In this document: piece by piece, positions 31,518 through 32,097 of the stretch
How the letters are laid out: every line of letters starts with the position of its first letter
How positions within the stretch are numbered: position 1 is the first letter of the stretch
Assembly: GCA_025454775.1 (NCBI GenBank)
Contig: JALONU010000016.1
Coordinates: forward strand, 1 to 32,097
Length of the DNA stretch: 32,097 nucleotides
Source of the DNA: Bacteroidales bacterium
GTDB taxonomy: Bacteria > Bacteroidota > Bacteroidia > Bacteroidales > VadinHA17
Direction of reading: 5' to 3'
The notes under the pieces: generated by a model
Database searches by the model: none
What the model was told of the DNA's origin: nothing
Seen by the model: only the letters and a program-made list of their open reading frames with translations
Program-made: the position numbers and the translations under genes

Positions 31518-31700
31518 AATATTGATTTTTGGTTAGTGATTATTGAAAAAAGATCATTATTTAATAGACAATGGAATCAGGTGCTTTATTCCTGATGTGC
31601 AAATTTATTCACAAAGGAATATCATTGGTCCCCATGAGACCACTAATTATCTGCTTAATGAGTTAATTATTGTTAAGTATGCCGGCTAATTGTTTTCTGG
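31518..31700. other. Spacer before the small secreted protein gene
   Basis: No gene is seen. The stretch holds the TAAATTTG box (31600-31607, minus strand) and a short inverted repeat ATCAGG/CCTGAT (31576-31581 and 31591-31596), which would sit near the 5' end of the minus-strand leader. The rest is AT-rich. Confidence 0.5.
31600..31607 (-). promoter_or_regulatory. Candidate -7 box (TAAATTTG) for the gene at 31035-31517
   Basis: CAAATTTA on the plus strand gives TAAATTTG on the minus strand, an exact TAnnTTTG match and identical to the box ahead of the flippase operon. It is 82 bases before the ATG, leaving a leader with a small inverted repeat. No -33 box is evident. Confidence 0.35.
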
Positions 31701-31946
31701 TTATTTCTTCTTCTCAACAATGATTGTGCATTTCATAGCCAGTGCGGCTATCGTGCCGACGGCAGCAAAGGCAGGTGCAAGTACCACTCCCAGGGCTCCG
31801 ATTGTGACCGGGAATTCCATCAGGGTTTCGTCTTTTTCATTCTTGATTATGATCCTGGTTGCATTTCCTTCCCGGATGATCTCTTTTACCTTTGAAAGCA
31901 GCTCATCGCCGGATACCCGGAAATATTCCCTGTTTGTTTCTTCCAT
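31701..31946 (-). CDS. DUF4342 domain protein
   Basis: An 81-residue protein matching the DUF4342 pattern: an N-terminal helix with SGDELLSKVKEIIREGN, two strands TRIIIKNEKDETLMEFPV, then a hydrophobic glycine/alanine-rich segment (about 46-70, VVLAPAFAAVGTIAALA) and a short basic tail. The hydrophobic stretch probably spans or touches the membrane. The function of the family is unknown. It lies between the small secreted protein and the nitroreductase-like gene, all on the minus strand, 28 bases after the nitroreductase stop, so it may be co-transcribed with it. Confidence 0.85.
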   Translation of the reverse strand: MEETNREYFRVSGDELLSKVKEIIREGNATRIIIKNEKDETLMEFPVTIGALGVVLAPAFAAVGTIAALAMKCTIIVEKKK

Positions 31947-31974
31947 TGATAATGTTTGTGTTTAATTATGCAAT

Positions 31975-32097
31975 TTAAATGAATTCCGTAACTTCTGGCA
32001 GGCTTTTCCTGTTCTTTTCAGGTGTACCATCAAATCCGGGCAGAGGATATCCCAGCGGAGTTATGGCAAAGATCACCTCATTCTCTTGTGGTTCTAA
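31975..32097 (-). CDS. Nitroreductase-family protein, C-terminal fragment at window edge
   Basis: The last 41 codons of a gene running in from beyond the window. The translation ends PLPGFDGTPEKNRKSLPEV before TEFI and a TAA at 31975-31977. It contains NEVIFAITPLGYPLPG, which is the typical C-terminal segment of FMN-dependent nitroreductases (a hydrophobic strand followed by PLGYP). The catalytic and FMN-binding regions are outside the window, so assignment rests on this short motif alone. Confidence 0.65.
   Translation of the reverse strand, partial: LEPQENEVIFAITPLGYPLPGFDGTPEKNRKSLPEVTEFI

Overview
The window looks like a chromosomal segment of a Bacteroidota bacterium, probably class Bacteroidia. 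The evidence is: a sigma/FecR pair of the Bacteroidota type with a DUF4974-like C-terminus; TAnnTTTG-type promoter boxes and few Shine-Dalgarno sequences; lineage-typical families (DUF2723, DUF6427-like, a TerB-ABCG-type transporter, DUF4342, GH2 with a DUF4982-like region); and S9, L13 and S2 proteins that read like Bacteroidia versions. Most of the segment is core or conserved chromosome. No phage, insertion sequence, integrase or CRISPR array is visible.

Layout. 1-1300: a truncated tRNA-Leu, a repeat-rich spacer with pieces resembling the tRNA 5' end, a DUF1080 lipoprotein gene, and two more short-repeat tracts. 1296-4276: dxs (isoprenoid precursor synthesis) divergent from an OmpA-family lipoprotein gene whose 3' end is broken by an apparent out-of-frame deletion. 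4282-8611: a four-gene minus-strand operon with a carboxypeptidase-regulatory-like surface protein, an ECF sigma factor, a FecR-type anti-sigma factor and an STN-domain protein. This looks like a cell-surface signalling module with no TonB barrel. 8742-9710: a radical SAM/SPASM protein.

9697-13845: a translation block on the minus strand, rplM-rpsI-rpsB-tsf, then a clear intrinsic terminator, then pyrH-frr. The spacer before rpsB can fold into two mutually exclusive structures and is a candidate ribosomal-protein leader. 14021-21123, plus strand: guanine deaminase, 3-methyladenine DNA glycosylase, a terminator, a large DUF2723 GT-C-like membrane protein overlapping a polysaccharide deacetylase, then purD (with a good two-box promoter) overlapping a DUF6427-like membrane protein.

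21116-26685, minus strand: an LPG_synthase_TM/flippase-like membrane protein, a 1014-residue TerB-like/ABCG-type ABC transporter, a lipoprotein and a small secreted four-cysteine protein. They are tightly spaced and probably form one envelope export or lipid system of unknown role. 26766-30923, plus strand: a GH2 glycosidase and a GH39 glycosidase in an operon, a small carbohydrate-degradation unit without SusC/SusD in view. 30924-32097: an 8-bp repeat tract related to the one at the left end, a small secreted protein with an internal duplication, a DUF4342 protein and the 3' end of a nitroreductase-like gene.

The best candidates for undescribed biology are the barrel-less sigma/FecR/STN module, the TerB-ABC transporter cluster, and the RNA structures upstream of rpsB. 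Family assignments come from reading motifs in the translated sequence; no database search was run.
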